Of a stretch of 33,293 nt of DNA, positions 24,179-32,599 are shown piece after piece. The notes under the pieces were generated by a model. It did no database searches, was not told where the DNA came from, and saw only the letters and a program-made list of their open reading frames with translations. This DNA is from Chitinophagaceae bacterium (GTDB taxonomy: Bacteria; Bacteroidota; Bacteroidia; Chitinophagales; Chitinophagaceae). Numbering within the stretch: position 1 is the stretch's first letter; every line of letters begins with the position of its first letter. Where the stretch lies: the NCBI GenBank assembly GCA_947474815.1, contig CANJJU010000013.1, positions 1-33,293 of the forward strand, read 5' to 3'. The position numbers and the translations under genes are program-made.

Positions 24179-25468
24179 TTACTTCTTCATAAATGCTTCT
24201 ATCTCTTCCACTGTTATGGGAATATTTTTCATGAGATCTTTATTCCCATTTTTGGTAACCCAGAAATTATTTTCAATTCTGATGCCCATTTGTTCTTCCT
24301 CAATATAAATTCCTGGCTCTATCGTAAAGACCATACCTGCTTTGATAGGCTCAGTACGAGTACCTAGGTCATGCACATCAATTCCTAAATGATGAGAAAT
24401 TCCATGATACAGATATTTTCGATAGGCCCTATTTTCAGGATCTTCATTCTTCACATCTGACTTTCGCAACAATCCTATTTTTTGAAATACAACAGTCGCT
24501 TCTTCTCCCACTTTTTCAGTATAATCAACAATGCTAATTCCTGGCTTTAAAATACTAGCGGCATATTTATGCAAATGCAAACAAGCATTATATACTGTTT
24601 TTTGTCTTTTGGTGAATTTTCCATTTACGGGAATAGTTCTAGACAAATCAGCGCAATATCCACCATATTCGGCTCCAAAATCCATTAACAGCATTTCGCC
24701 ATCCTTACACATTTGATTATTATCTACATAGTGCAATGTTCTTGCCCGATCGCCACTAGCAATGATAGATCCATAAGCAGTTCCTGTTGCTCTTTGAGAT
24801 AAAAAAGAATGCCAAATTTCTGCTTCTATTTCATATTCCATCACACCCTCTTTTACAAACTTCAACACGCGTCTGAATGCGTTATCAGTAATATCAATGG
24901 CTTGTTGCATTACTTGTATTTCAGCAGCGGATTTAATGGCACGTAAATCTTTTAATATTTTTGCACTGCGTTGATATTGATGAAGTGGATAGCGCTCTTT
25001 CATCATAGAAGCATACCTATAATCCCTCACCGGAACCCAATTGGCTTTGCGGTCATTTTCATTAGAATTGAGATAAATAGTATCTGCTACATGTACCCAT
25101 GGCTGAAGCATCCCCTCTATGATATCGAGCCATACAATGGTTTGGATACCCGAAATTTTTTGAGCTTCTTTTGAACGTAGTCTATGACCATCCCATTTTT
25201 CTTTTACTTCATTGGGGCGAGTCAATACCAATACTTCTCTATATTTAGAATCCGGATTATCTGGAAAAAGAATCAACATGGTATCTTCCTGTTCAACGCC
25301 TGTTAACCAGAAAAGATCTGCATTTTGCTTAAACTTAAATACCTGATCTCCATTGGTAGGCAATTCATCATTACTGTTGAAAATCGCAATGGAATTTTTA
25401 CTCATTTTATCGGTAAACCTGCGACGATTACTGATAAAAATAGCTGGATCTAATGGAAGGTATTTCAT
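24179..25468 (-). CDS. pepP: Xaa-Pro aminopeptidase (M24B)
   Basis: Removes N-terminal residues that precede proline. The 429-aa cytoplasmic protein has an N-terminal AMP_N domain (about 5-130) and a C-terminal pita-bread metalloprotease domain (about 175-425). Metal ligands are visible: two Asp in MDFGAEYGGYCADLSR, His in HHLGIDVHDLG, Glu in TIEPGIY and Glu in IRIENNF. No signal peptide is seen. It heads the cluster pepP-pssA-purS-rsmI-M1 peptidase and is divergent from pckA across 301 bp. Confidence 0.94.
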   Translation of the reverse strand: MKYLPLDPAIFISNRRRFTDKMSKNSIAIFNSNDELPTNGDQVFKFKQNADLFWLTGVEQEDTMLILFPDNPDSKYREVLVLTRPNEVKEKWDGHRLRSKEAQKISGIQTIVWLDIIEGMLQPWVHVADTIYLNSNENDRKANWVPVRDYRYASMMKERYPLHQYQRSAKILKDLRAIKSAAEIQVMQQAIDITDNAFRRVLKFVKEGVMEYEIEAEIWHSFLSQRATGTAYGSIIASGDRARTLHYVDNNQMCKDGEMLLMDFGAEYGGYCADLSRTIPVNGKFTKRQKTVYNACLHLHKYAASILKPGISIVDYTEKVGEEATVVFQKIGLLRKSDVKNEDPENRAYRKYLYHGISHHLGIDVHDLGTRTEPIKAGMVFTIEPGIYIEEEQMGIRIENNFWVTKNGNKDLMKNIPITVEEIEAFMKK

Positions 25469-25572
25469 GAAAAAAAATTATTAGTAAAAAATGGACTAAT
25501 TTATAAATAAAATACAATATACGTTTTAAAAATGTTTCCTTTAAAATGCCCTAAAGCGCTGAAAATCTATTT

Positions 25573-25645
25573 GCTAATTAATCTATATTCAATATTAGCC
25601 CTTTTTTGATAATTCTATTAGCAAGAATATTTGATTATCGCTAAT
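25573..25645. promoter_or_regulatory. Four phased GCTAAT/ATTAGC hexamers
   Basis: GCTAAT occurs at 25573 and 25640, and its complement ATTAGC at 25594 and 25617. Start-to-start distances are 21, 23 and 23 bp, about two helical turns. The outer flanks form a larger dyad, TATTAGC-N17-GCTAATA, for the last pair. The last site lies within the near-palindrome CGCTAATATTAACG. This could be an array of operator sites for pckA or pepP; the regulator is unknown. Confidence 0.4.
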
Positions 25646-25737
25646 ATTAACGAATAAATGGTAATATTTTCAAATATATATTAACTAAAGGGGGAAAAAT
25701 TAGTGCTTTTTTAGTGTGTTTTAAAAAATCGCTCCCC

Positions 25738-25745
25738 TAACTTTG
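25738..25745 (+). promoter_or_regulatory. -7 element of the pckA promoter
   Basis: TAACTTTG matches TAnnTTTG exactly, 24 nt before the pckA ATG. The -33 region is weak (TGTG near 25715). Confidence 0.55.
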
Positions 25746-25769
25746 TTAAATAAATAAATACCGATTGCT

Positions 25770-27374
25770 ATGTCAGAAACTATCATTGCCAAAGATCCTA
25801 CTACAGCTTTGGTTGCACTAGGTTTAAAAATTTCAAATCCTATTCATTATCAACTCACTCCAGCAGAATTAACAGCACAAACCCTTGCACGTAAAGAAGG
25901 CGTTCTAAATGACACAGGTGCGTTGGTAATTAAAACAGGAGAATTTACAGGCCGTAGTCCAAAAGACAAATTCACTGTAAAAGATGACACTACCGCCAAT
26001 ACGGTACATTGGAATGATTTTAATATCCCTATCGAAGCGAAATATTTTGATAACATGTATAACAAGCTAATGAACCATCTTTCCTCAAAGGAAATTTGGG
26101 TAAGAGATTGTTACGCATGTGCAGATCCATCATATCGTTTAAACATAAGAGTTATTAATGAAAATCCTTGGAGCAACCTATTTGCTTACAATATGTTTTT
26201 AAGACCAGATAGTAAAGCACTTGAAAACTTTTCTGCCGATTGGCATATCATTCAAGCGCCCAGTTTTAAAGCAGACCCTGCTACTGATGGAACACGTCAG
26301 CATAATTTTGCGATGGTGAGTTTTACCAGAAAAACAATTCTTATCGGAGGAACAGGCTATACAGGAGAAATGAAAAAGGGAATTTTCACCATTCTAAACT
26401 ATCTATTACCGCATGAGAAAAATGTATTGAGTATGCATTGTTCTGCCAACATGGGAAAAGAGGGTGATACAGCTATTTTCTTTGGATTGAGTGGTACAGG
26501 TAAAACAACATTAAGTGCAGATCCCAATAGAAGCTTGATTGGTGATGATGAGCATGGATGGACCAACGATTCAGTATTTAATTTTGAAGGCGGATGCTAC
26601 GCTAAAACAATCGATCTTAGTGAAGAAAAGGAACCAGAAATATATCATGCAATCAAACCAGGTGCGCTTGTTGAGAATATCACTTTTATTGACGGCACAA
26701 ACAAGATCGACTTTAGCAGCAAAGACATTACTGAAAACACTAGAGTAAGTTACCCGCTGTCTTATATTAGCAATGCACTAGAACCATCGATTGGTAAAAC
26801 CCCTAAAAATATTTTCTTCCTAACGGCCGATGCATATGGCATTTTGCCTCCTATCAGCAAATTGACCCCAGGGCAAGCCATGTACCAATTCATCAGTGGT
26901 TATACCGCAAAAGTAGCGGGAACAGAAGCTGGAGTAACAGAGCCTAAAGCAACGTTTAGCGCTTGTTTTGGAGCTCCTTTTCTACCCTTACACCCAGGTC
27001 AGTATGCTGAAATGCTGGGAAAGAAAATGAAAGAACACAATGTAAATGTTTGGATGATTAATACAGGCTGGAGCGGTGGACCTTACGGAGTTGGGAGCAG
27101 AATGAAACTTCCTTATACTAGAGCAATGATTACTGCAGCGCTAGAAGGAAAACTAGATCAAGTTTCTTACGAACCACATCCAATATTTGGCATGATGATT
27201 CCATTAGAATGCCCTAATGTACCTTCAGATATTCTCAACCCAAGAAACACTTGGTCAAATAAAGAGAATTACGATTCCAAAGCAAAAGACTTAGCAAAAC
27301 AATTCATCAAGAATTTTGAAAAGTATGCTGCGGGAGTAAATGAAGAAACATTGGCCGCTGCCCCTAAGGTATAA
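25770..27374 (+). CDS. pckA: Phosphoenolpyruvate carboxykinase (ATP)
   Basis: Converts oxaloacetate and ATP to phosphoenolpyruvate for gluconeogenesis. At 534 aa it is typical of the ATP-dependent class. Motifs are TGEFTGRSPKDKF (substrate Arg), MHCSANMGKEGDTAIFFG, the kinase-1a P-loop GLSGTGKTTLSADP (about 238-251), the metal-binding GDDEHGW, and the C-terminal TGWSGGPYGVGSRMKL with the adenine-binding residues. It is convergent with the CoA-transferase genes, with 11 bp between stops. Confidence 0.97.
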   Translation: MSETIIAKDPTTALVALGLKISNPIHYQLTPAELTAQTLARKEGVLNDTGALVIKTGEFTGRSPKDKFTVKDDTTANTVHWNDFNIPIEAKYFDNMYNKLMNHLSSKEIWVRDCYACADPSYRLNIRVINENPWSNLFAYNMFLRPDSKALENFSADWHIIQAPSFKADPATDGTRQHNFAMVSFTRKTILIGGTGYTGEMKKGIFTILNYLLPHEKNVLSMHCSANMGKEGDTAIFFGLSGTGKTTLSADPNRSLIGDDEHGWTNDSVFNFEGGCYAKTIDLSEEKEPEIYHAIKPGALVENITFIDGTNKIDFSSKDITENTRVSYPLSYISNALEPSIGKTPKNIFFLTADAYGILPPISKLTPGQAMYQFISGYTAKVAGTEAGVTEPKATFSACFGAPFLPLHPGQYAEMLGKKMKEHNVNVWMINTGWSGGPYGVGSRMKLPYTRAMITAALEGKLDQVSYEPHPIFGMMIPLECPNVPSDILNPRNTWSNKENYDSKAKDLAKQFIKNFEKYAAGVNEETLAAAPKV

Positions 27375-27385
27375 CGATGATTTTA

Positions 27386-28042
27386 TTAGATGGCCATTTC
27401 TTGTATGTCGCCTTCGATGATAAGTTTGCCTGCAGTTTTGGATTTGATTTCATCAACCGAAACCCCCGGGGCTCTTTCTAATAATTTAAATCCTTGATGG
27501 GTAATTTCCAACACGGCAAGGTCTGTGACTATCTTTTTAACGCACCTTACTCCAGTTAAAGGCAAAGTGCAATCAACAAGTAATTTACTTTCGCCTTTTG
27601 GATTGGTATGCATCATAGCAACAATGATATTCTTAGCACTTGCTACTAAATCCATTGCGCCCCCCATTCCTTTTACCATCTTTCCTGGGATTTTCCAATT
27701 AGCAATGTCTCCGTTTTCACTTACTTCCATCGCTCCTAATACAGTCAAGTCAACTTTACCAGAACGAATCATTCCAAAGCTCAATGCACTATCAAAAAAA
27801 GCAGATCCAGGCAATGTCGTAATTGTTTGTTTGCCTGCATTGATAAGATCGGCGTCCTCTTCTCCTTCGATGGGAAAAGGCCCCATTCCCAATAATCCAT
27901 TTTCACTTTGCAATACCACATTAATACCAGCAGGTATATAATTAGCTACCAATGTAGGAATTCCAATGCCTAAGTTGACATAATAGCCATTCTTTAATTC
28001 TTTCGCAATTCTTTTAGCTATTTGAAATTTATCTAGTGCCAT
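27386..28042 (-). CDS. scoB: 3-oxoacid CoA-transferase subunit B
   Basis: Beta subunit of a succinyl-CoA:3-ketoacid CoA-transferase, moving CoA between succinate and acetoacetate. The 218-aa chain has [19 protein letters not shown], the catalytic Glu in [11 protein letters not shown] (about 50-60), [12 protein letters not shown] and the C-terminal [15 protein letters not shown] block. It follows scoA by 33 bp, and together they make the two-chain enzyme. AtoA-type acetate/butyrate CoA-transferases are close relatives, so the exact acyl partner is inferred. Confidence 0.92.
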   Translation of the reverse strand: MALDKFQIAKRIAKELKNGYYVNLGIGIPTLVANYIPAGINVVLQSENGLLGMGPFPIEGEEDADLINAGKQTITTLPGSAFFDSALSFGMIRSGKVDLTVLGAMEVSENGDIANWKIPGKMVKGMGGAMDLVASAKNIIVAMMHTNPKGESKLLVDCTLPLTGVRCVKKIVTDLAVLEITHQGFKLLERAPGVSVDEIKSKTAGKLIIEGDIQEMAI

Positions 28043-28075
28043 TTTATTTAATTTGAATGATGTCTATAAGAAAAA

Positions 28076-28777
28076 CTACTCAGCAGATTTTCTAACGGTA
28101 AGCTGTTCAATTCTTTTTTCATAATTACTCCCCTTAAAAATCCTATGCACATAAATTCCTGGAGTATGAATTTGATTAGGATCTAATTCACCTGCAGGAA
28201 CCAACTCTTCCACTTCTGCAATGGTAATCTTTCCAGCCATCGCCATTAAGGGATTGAAATTTCTTGCTGTGTCTTTAAAAATAAGATTACCCATTGTATC
28301 ACCTTTCCATGCTTTTACAATTGCATAATCCGCATCAAAGGCCATCTCGAGCAAGTATTCTTTTCCATTAAAATTTCTAACTTCTTTTCCTATGGCTACT
28401 TCAGTACCCACCCCTGCAGGAGTAAAAATCGCCGGTAAGCCATATCCAGCAGCCATACACCTTGTGGCCAAAGTTCCTTGGGGAATTAATTCTACTTCCA
28501 ATTCGCCACTGAGTAACTGCCTTTCAAATTCAGCATTTTCGCCTACATAAGAGGATATCATTTTTTTAACTTGCTTTTGCTGCAACATCAACCCAATACC
28601 AAAATCATCTACCCCCGCATTATTTGAAATACAAGTAAGATTTTTAATCCCTTTTGCAACCAAAGCGGCTATGCAATTTTCGGGAATTCCACACAGGCCA
28701 AATCCACCGAGCATCAAAATTGATCCATCTTTAATATCCTCTGTAGCGTGGGCTGCGTCTTTATATATTTTATTCAT
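28076..28777 (-). CDS. scoA: 3-oxoacid CoA-transferase subunit A
   Basis: Alpha subunit partner of scoB. The 233-aa protein contains the CoA-transferase family I start SILMLGGFGLCGIPENCI, NNAGVDDFGIGLML, VELIPQGTLATRCMAAG and FTPAGVGTEV, typical of SCOT/AtoD alpha chains. It starts six bases after the stop of the DUF4296 lipoprotein gene, so it may be transcribed as the tail of the bamD-porD operon. Confidence 0.92.
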   Translation of the reverse strand: MNKIYKDAAHATEDIKDGSILMLGGFGLCGIPENCIAALVAKGIKNLTCISNNAGVDDFGIGLMLQQKQVKKMISSYVGENAEFERQLLSGELEVELIPQGTLATRCMAAGYGLPAIFTPAGVGTEVAIGKEVRNFNGKEYLLEMAFDADYAIVKAWKGDTMGNLIFKDTARNFNPLMAMAGKITIAEVEELVPAGELDPNQIHTPGIYVHRIFKGSNYEKRIEQLTVRKSAE

Positions 28778-28783
28778 ATGAAT

Positions 28784-29137
28784 TTATTGGGATTCAAACA
28801 ATTTTACATTCTTTCTTTGAGAGCTGGTTATACTATCAAGAAGAGTTGTCATTAATGCCGGATGAGATGAATAATATTGATAACTTTTGTAAAACTCTTG
28901 TCGGGTGATTTTGTAATGGCGAAAAATAGTTTGTTGCAATTGTATATTCATGAGTGAGTCATCTTGGGTAGAATCCTTCGTTTCATAATCGTTAGAATAA
29001 GCATCCGCTTTAAGGTAATCCCATAAAACGAGTTCCATTTTTTTCTGCGGTATAATACCCGTTGGTACATTGTTGTTATCTGTGCAAGAAATAATAATAA
29101 TGACCCCAATGAGTGTTGGATAAAATAGCTTCCTCAT
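28784..29137 (-). CDS. DUF4296 domain lipoprotein
   Basis: A 117-aa putative lipoprotein; the signal MRKLFYPTLIGVIIIISC gives a lipobox with Cys18. The body, with MELVLWDYLKADAY, FRHYKITRQEFYKSYQYYSSHP and LLDSI, fits the Bacteroidota family DUF4296, a small helical protein of unknown function. Its start overlaps the porD stop by four bases (ATGA type), which points to translational coupling and a periplasmic or outer-membrane role. Confidence 0.82.
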   Translation of the reverse strand: MRKLFYPTLIGVIIIISCTDNNNVPTGIIPQKKMELVLWDYLKADAYSNDYETKDSTQDDSLMNIQLQQTIFRHYKITRQEFYKSYQYYSSHPALMTTLLDSITSSQRKNVKLFESQ

Positions 29138-30051
29138 TTTAATTCATCTTTATATTTACTAGCGTTGGTAAGATCCAACTTGATTAACAGTGCTGCCACT
29201 TTTGCCTTATCTGGAGGAGCGGCTTTAGAAAAAACCTTGATCAACTCAGTTGACTTTCCTTGAAAAAAGAATTGATTAATCATCGTGTTTGGATTTTCAA
29301 TATTAAACGCATCCAACATATTGATTACGCTTGTTAACGCGATTCGTCCTGCATTTTCATCTGAATAAAATTTATCCATCCCTTGTCGGTAATACTTATA
29401 ATACACATCATGCATAATAGCATATCTAGAGTTGAGCATGTTTTCAACTAGCCAATACCTATTTCGACGTCCATCAAAAGCCTTCCACCCCGTAATATTT
29501 TTACCATCAGGAGCATTGTTTATTATGTTTTGTGCCTTTTGGAAATACATATCTCCCCCATGTGTTGCAAAAGAATCTCCATCAAAGGCAAGAATCATAT
29601 AAGCGTAATAGGCAAAAATTGCCGTTAAATTAGACACCTGAGGATCATTCCCCGTAACGCGATTTTCATTGAATTCTAATTGTTGAAATTCTTGGTATTT
29701 AATGCTGATATTATCGTCTTTGAAATTTATTATCGGCGAGAGATAAGACGTATTGAATATTGGTCGGGCTGATTGAATTGTAAGAGATCCACTGTACACA
29801 TTTGCTTCACTGGTAGATTCGAGATTTAAAAAAAAATTGCACTCTATTTTTTCATTTGCAGCATAGGAATCGTTGGTCCATTTTCGATTATTCAAAAAAC
29901 TATTCAAAGATGTTTGTAAAGTTTGAAATACATTTTTATTTACATTATTGCTTATTCGACTTGTCCCTATTGTAACCCTAGCTTTTAGCTCTTGTGCTTG
30001 CAAGTTCACAGATAAAATACTGAACAGCAATATGAATTTAAATTTATACAT
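29134..30051 (-). CDS. porD: Type IX secretion system protein PorD (DUF4835)
   Basis: A 305-aa secreted protein with signal peptide MYKFKFILLFSILSVNLQAQ. It starts with the family pattern LKARVTIGTSRISNNVNKNVFQTLQTSLN and NNRKWTNDSYAANEKIECNFFL. The central block FAYYAYMILAFDGDSFATHGGDMYFQKAQ and GWKAFDGRRNRYWLVENML are typical of DUF4835/PorD. In Porphyromonas, PorD belongs to the set of T9SS genes; its exact job is not defined. It overlaps coaBC by eight bases and DUF4296 by four. Confidence 0.9.
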   Translation of the reverse strand: MYKFKFILLFSILSVNLQAQELKARVTIGTSRISNNVNKNVFQTLQTSLNSFLNNRKWTNDSYAANEKIECNFFLNLESTSEANVYSGSLTIQSARPIFNTSYLSPIINFKDDNISIKYQEFQQLEFNENRVTGNDPQVSNLTAIFAYYAYMILAFDGDSFATHGGDMYFQKAQNIINNAPDGKNITGWKAFDGRRNRYWLVENMLNSRYAIMHDVYYKYYRQGMDKFYSDENAGRIALTSVINMLDAFNIENPNTMINQFFFQGKSTELIKVFSKAAPPDKAKVAALLIKLDLTNASKYKDELK

Positions 30052-31237
30052 GCGATAATTTAACTACGTAATTAATTATATCTGCAGCTACCAGCTTCTT
30101 TGATTTGACATCAAAAGCCGTTTGATTTCCCATTTTGTCAAAAATAGTAATTTTATTAGTGGCAGATCCAAATCCGGCACCCGCATCCTTCAAAGAATTC
30201 AATACAATCATGTCAGCATTTTTAGCGGTCAATTTCTTAAGCGCATTTTCCGTTTCGTTATCTGTTTCTAATGCAAAGCCAACTAAAAATTGAGTCGATT
30301 TCTTTTGGGTTCCCAATTCTTTCAATATGTCCTTTGTTTTTTCCAATGACAACACTAGCTCGTTTTCTTGCTTTTTAATTTTACTTGAAGAAGGATCGGT
30401 AATTGTATAATCAGCCACTGCGGCAGACAAAATTGCAATATCTGTATTTGTAAATTCACGTACACAAGCATCATACATTTCTGCAGCAGAAGTAACTTTA
30501 ATCAAATTTAATTCAGCGGGGATAGCTTCCGCAACCGGTCCAGCAACAAGAGTTACCGTGGCCCCCCTTTTTATACATTCTTCTGCCAAGGCTATTCCCA
30601 TTTTTCCGGAGGAGTGATTGCCAATAAAGCGAACTGGATCGATCGCCTCATGCGTAGGGCCTGCTGTGATTAATATTTTTTTTCCTGTTAACTGTTTTTT
30701 TTCTTCAAAAAACTCATTGAGCCAAGTAACAATATTTTCGGGTTCTGCCATTCTACCCGGACCATATAAACCGCTAGCAAGCTCTCCCGTTTCAACTGGA
30801 ATAATGGCATTCCCATAGGAGACGATTTTTTTAATATTTTCCTTTGTTGAATTGTGCAACCACATGTCTTCATCCATTGCAGGAGCGACTACAACGGGAC
30901 AAGTTGCAGAAAGGTAAACAGCAGTTAGTAAATTATCGCAAGTTCCCTGCGCCATTTTAGAAAGCGAATTGCAACTTAAAGGAGCGATAAGCATTACATC
31001 TGCCCATCTTCCCAACATTACATGATTGGCCCAAGAATCATTATCAACTAACTCAGAAAGCACTTCATTTTTAGAAAGCGTAGACAAGGTTAAAGGTGCA
31101 ATGAATTGATGAGCAGAAGGCGTCATGATAACTTTCACTTCAGCACCTGCCTTAATTAATAGCCTAAGCAACACGGCAGACTTATAAGCTGCAATGCTAC
31201 CGGTAATTCCTAAAAGTATTTTTTTTCCTTTCAACAT
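30044..31237 (-). CDS. coaBC: Bifunctional phosphopantothenoylcysteine decarboxylase/phosphopantothenate--cysteine ligase
   Basis: Two successive steps of coenzyme A synthesis. The 397-aa fusion has the N-terminal FMN-dependent decarboxylase CoaC (about 1-180; GITGSIAAYKSAVLLRLL, APLSCNSLSKMAQG, APAMDEDMW) and the C-terminal ligase CoaB (about 185-397; ITAGPTHEAIDPVRFI, GNHSSGKMG, ILSAAVADY and the KIKK loop). The ATG at 31237 lies eight nt after a terminator-like hairpin, so its expression may depend on readthrough from rpoZ. It overlaps porD. Confidence 0.96.
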   Translation of the reverse strand: MLKGKKILLGITGSIAAYKSAVLLRLLIKAGAEVKVIMTPSAHQFIAPLTLSTLSKNEVLSELVDNDSWANHVMLGRWADVMLIAPLSCNSLSKMAQGTCDNLLTAVYLSATCPVVVAPAMDEDMWLHNSTKENIKKIVSYGNAIIPVETGELASGLYGPGRMAEPENIVTWLNEFFEEKKQLTGKKILITAGPTHEAIDPVRFIGNHSSGKMGIALAEECIKRGATVTLVAGPVAEAIPAELNLIKVTSAAEMYDACVREFTNTDIAILSAAVADYTITDPSSSKIKKQENELVLSLEKTKDILKELGTQKKSTQFLVGFALETDNETENALKKLTAKNADMIVLNSLKDAGAGFGSATNKITIFDKMGNQTAFDVKSKKLVAADIINYVVKLSHV

Positions 31238-31245
31238 ATAAAAAG

Positions 31246-31265
31246 ACCCCGCTAGGTGGCGGGGT
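31246..31265 (-). terminator. Terminator-like hairpin between rpoZ and coaBC
   Basis: On the minus strand ACCCCGC-CACCTA-GCGGGGT is a 7-bp G+C-rich stem followed by CTTTTT. The T-run ends two bases before the coaBC ATG. There is no room for a promoter between the hairpin and the gene, which suggests attenuation or partial readthrough rather than a plain transcript end. Confidence 0.72.
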
Positions 31266-31319
31266 TAAAATTATAACAACTATTTTAAAAAGAATATTTA
31301 AAATTTGGGGCAGCTGATA

Positions 31320-31661
31320 TTAACTAAACAAATTCTCGTCATTTCTACGGAAATGTACTTTGTCTTCTAAGAATTCAGTAGTAGCTAATAAAGCAGGATT
31401 GGGCATTCTTTCATATGCACGAGAAATTTCAATTTGCTCTTTGTTTTCGTGGATTTCTTCCAAACTGTCAGTATGACTAGCAAATTCTTCTAGTTTGTTA
31501 TGAAGCTCTTCCTTAATTGTAATATTGATCTGATTAGCTCTTTTTGCTATAACAGCAATAGACTCATATAGATTGCCTGTTTTTTCTTTAATATCAGACA
31601 GTTTCTTAGGCTCTGCAGAGCTACTAGTATTAGTGCTTAGTTGACGACGAATTTTGCTCAT
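31320..31661 (-). CDS. rpoZ: DNA-directed RNA polymerase omega subunit (Rpb6-type)
   Basis: A 113-aa protein resembling the Bacteroidota omega/Rpb6 family. NLYESIAVIAKRANQI carries the conserved helix that clamps the RNA polymerase beta' C-terminus, and NPALLATTEFLEDKVHFR ends the chain. A Ser/Thr-rich N-terminal tail of about 20 residues precedes it. It sits between bamD and coaBC, the normal Bacteroidota order, and overlaps bamD by 32 bases. It is weakly similar to E. coli omega, so context supports the call. Confidence 0.88.
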   Translation of the reverse strand: MSKIRRQLSTNTSSSAEPKKLSDIKEKTGNLYESIAVIAKRANQINITIKEELHNKLEEFASHTDSLEEIHENKEQIEISRAYERMPNPALLATTEFLEDKVHFRRNDENLFS

Positions 31662-32460
31662 TTTTTATAGCTTTTATTTGATTATTACTTAATTCTACAT
31701 ATTTAACTGCATCATTTAGCAGTGCACTCTCTGGAAATCTATCCAAAAAATCTTGATATTCTGTAATTACTTTTTCAAAACGCTCCTCTTGTTTTTCTGC
31801 AACACTCATTTTTGCAAAGCGGTAATAAGATTTCACTACCATCAATTTGTATGAATCTCCAGATAAAGATTCTGGGTAGCTGTTTAGCAAATCTCCGAAT
31901 GCAATAGCGGCTGCTCTAAACTCTCCAAGGTTATAATATAATTCCGCGCCTCTAAATTCTTTCAATTCTAATTTAGCTCTAGATTTATCAATAATTTCCG
32001 TGGCTTCTTTTATTCTTGCAGATTCAGGATGTGTATTAATAAAAGTTTGCATCATCCCCATTGCCTTTACTGTGTTCACTTGCTCTAATTCAAGCTTGGG
32101 GGATTGCTTATAGAAGCAATACGCTCTCATATAATCCACTTCTTCTGCTTTGCTACTATTAGGAAACACTTCTAAATATCCTTTGAAAAGATTTTCGGCA
32201 TCTCTATACAAATCTTCGTAATAAAAGCAATATGCATATTTATAATAAAGATCTTCGAATTTTTGAGTTCCTTTAAAAACAGGAAACAATTCTTCAAATA
32301 ACTGTTGAGCGCTTCTGTATTTTTTCTTAGCAAAATACTCCTCTGCTTTTGCAAGCTTGTATTCGTAGTCTTTGCTTCTTTGAATCTTACTGAATTTATT
32401 ACAAGACGATACTAGGAATAAAGAAAGCAATACAGGCAATAAAATAATTCGTACTCGCAT
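31630..32460 (-). CDS. bamD: Outer-membrane protein assembly factor BamD
   Basis: Lipoprotein subunit of the BAM complex that inserts outer-membrane beta-barrels. I start at the ATG at 32460; the track's first codon at 32472 is TTG and overlaps the -7 promoter element. MRVRIILLPVLLSLFLVSSC gives a lipobox with Cys20. TPR-like repeats follow, starting AEEYFAKKKYRSAQQLFEELFPVFKG and FYYEDLYRDAENLFKGYLEVFP, with LGEFRAAAIAFGDLLNSYPES further on. The 276-aa length fits. It heads the operon bamD-rpoZ-coaBC-porD. Confidence 0.93.
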   Translation of the reverse strand: MRVRIILLPVLLSLFLVSSCNKFSKIQRSKDYEYKLAKAEEYFAKKKYRSAQQLFEELFPVFKGTQKFEDLYYKYAYCFYYEDLYRDAENLFKGYLEVFPNSSKAEEVDYMRAYCFYKQSPKLELEQVNTVKAMGMMQTFINTHPESARIKEATEIIDKSRAKLELKEFRGAELYYNLGEFRAAAIAFGDLLNSYPESLSGDSYKLMVVKSYYRFAKMSVAEKQEERFEKVITEYQDFLDRFPESALLNDAVKYVELSNNQIKAIKNEQNSSSTKH

Positions 32461-32469
32461 AAAGAACAG

Positions 32470-32477
32470 CAAAATTA
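32470..32477 (-). promoter_or_regulatory. -7 element of the bamD operon
   Basis: On the minus strand TAATTTTG matches the consensus exactly. Nine bases separate it from the bamD ATG, so the predicted leader is only a few nucleotides long. Confidence 0.55.
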
Positions 32478-32545
32478 ATAGTTTTTCTTCAAAAATGGCT
32501 GTTAAAATGTAAAAGTCTCAAAAACTAGCGTATTGTAGTTATCTA

Positions 32546-32581
32546 AAGCAGAAAGCCCTCTGGTTAGAGGGCTTTCTGCTT
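32546..32581 (-). terminator. Intrinsic terminator after the OmpA-like gene
   Basis: A perfect 16-bp stem AAGCAGAAAGCCCTCT with loop GGTT lies 18 bp after the stop codon. On the minus strand only TTT follows directly, so termination rests on the long stem. Confidence 0.8.
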
Positions 32582-32599
32582 GAAAGTATTTTAATTCAA

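Larger units (their letters stand above)
25469..25769. other. pepP-pckA divergent intergenic region
   Basis: This 301-bp gap holds no ORF that I can support. It is strongly A+T-rich. It contains four phased GCTAAT/ATTAGC hexamers (25573-25645), an AGCGCT palindrome near 25556, and the pckA -7 element at 25738. I found no perfect TAnnTTTG for pepP; TATATTGT on the minus strand near 25520 is the nearest. Confidence 0.6.

Noticed and set aside
27525-27941. 138-aa plus-strand ORF opposite scoB
   Set aside because: Antisense shadow of the CoA-transferase beta subunit; composition mirrors the real frame.
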